DNA from: Propionibacteriaceae bacterium
GTDB taxonomy: Bacteria > Actinomycetota > Actinomycetes > Propionibacteriales > Propionibacteriaceae
NCBI GenBank assembly: GCA_031282235.1
Contig: JAITED010000063.1
Span: 1 to 6,090, forward strand
DNA: 6,090 nucleotides
Direction: 5' to 3'
In this document: one piece after another, positions 5,924-6,090 of the stretch
How the letters are laid out: the number at the start of each line of letters is the position of its first letter
How positions within the stretch are numbered: the first letter of the stretch is position 1
Notes under the pieces: model-generated
Database searches by the model: none
Told to the model about the DNA's origin: nothing
The model's input: the letters and a program-made list of their open reading frames with translations, nothing else
Translations under genes and position numbers: made by a program

Positions 5924-6090
5924 ATGGATACGGGAACAGATACGGGAACAGGGGTTAGCCTCGCAGACACTGCCGCCAACCGCCTCAGTCTTGGTATCGA
6001 CGTCGGCGGTACGAAAACATACGGCGTGGTGCTGGACGCTGCTAATCAGGTGATAGCAGCGGGCGGTATGCCCACTCAAAAGAGCGCTCC
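5924..6090 (+). CDS. ROK-family sugar kinase, N-terminal fragment (partial)
   Basis: The first 55 codons of a cytoplasmic ATP-dependent sugar kinase that runs off the window end. After a 20-residue tail, LSLGIDVGGTKTYGVVLD (21-38) is the N-terminal ROK phosphate-binding motif: Asp26, then Gly28, Gly29, Thr30 and Lys31. Unlike the upstream ROK repressor, this protein has no DNA-binding domain ahead of the motif and keeps the DxGGT element, so it is called as a kinase. Context suggests it phosphorylates imported GlcNAc or ManNAc, but glucose is also possible; specificity residues lie beyond the window. ATG at 5924 has AGGGGTGA about 7 nt upstream, overlapping the permease stop; TTG at 5921 is an in-frame alternative. 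The tail carries a perfect duplication, DTGT-DTGT. Confidence 0.5.
   Translation, partial: MDTGTDTGTGVSLADTAANRLSLGIDVGGTKTYGVVLDAANQVIAAGGMPTQKSA
5927..5950 (+). repeat. Perfect 12-bp tandem repeat at the start of the kinase gene
   Basis: gatacgggaaca occurs twice without a mismatch (5927-5938 and 5939-5950), directly after the ATG, and encodes DTGTDTGT. The unit is a multiple of three. Identity of the copies points to a recent slippage or duplication event. Confidence 0.5.

Overview
The window is an actinobacterial-looking locus for taking up and breaking down amino sugars. The lineage is inferred from moderately high G+C, proteins rich in Ala, Val and Thr, a lipoprotein-based CUT1 sugar importer with no ATPase gene beside it, and a ROK operator of the TTAGTAA/TTACTAA type. 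A member of the Actinomycetales is plausible; the genus cannot be fixed from this sequence.

Left arm (minus strand, 1-1169): nagB (glucosamine-6-phosphate deaminase) is followed by the 5' part of nagA (N-acetylglucosamine-6-phosphate deacetylase), which leaves the window at base 1. Between the nagB stop and the conserved NagA core lies a degenerate tandem duplication of about 87 bp that stays open in the nagA frame and contains a perfect G/C-rich hairpin. The real nagA start is therefore ambiguous.

Divergent control region (1170-1273): a 21-bp perfect inverted repeat (arms AGTTAGTAA and TTACTAACT) overlaps the -10 of a plausible promoter for the rightward gene. That gene begins so close to the promoter that its mRNA may be leaderless.

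Right arm (plus strand, 1274-6090): a ROK-family repressor, a sugar-binding lipoprotein, two CUT1 permeases (MalF-like and MalG-like), and the start of a ROK sugar kinase cut off at the window end. A strong hairpin sits between the binding-protein gene and the first permease gene. The last three genes are tightly packed.

Inferred pathway: the binding protein captures an amino sugar or a GlcNAc-containing oligosaccharide. The two permeases import it with an ATPase encoded elsewhere, probably a shared MsiK-like one. The ROK kinase phosphorylates it, NagA deacetylates GlcNAc-6-phosphate, and NagB converts GlcN-6-phosphate to fructose-6-phosphate and ammonia. The ROK repressor probably senses a sugar and controls both arms from the shared operator. 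The gene families are familiar. The most unusual feature is that four genes carry short tandem duplications at their extreme N-termini. I found no RNA gene, CRISPR array, insertion sequence or evidence of a wholly new system.
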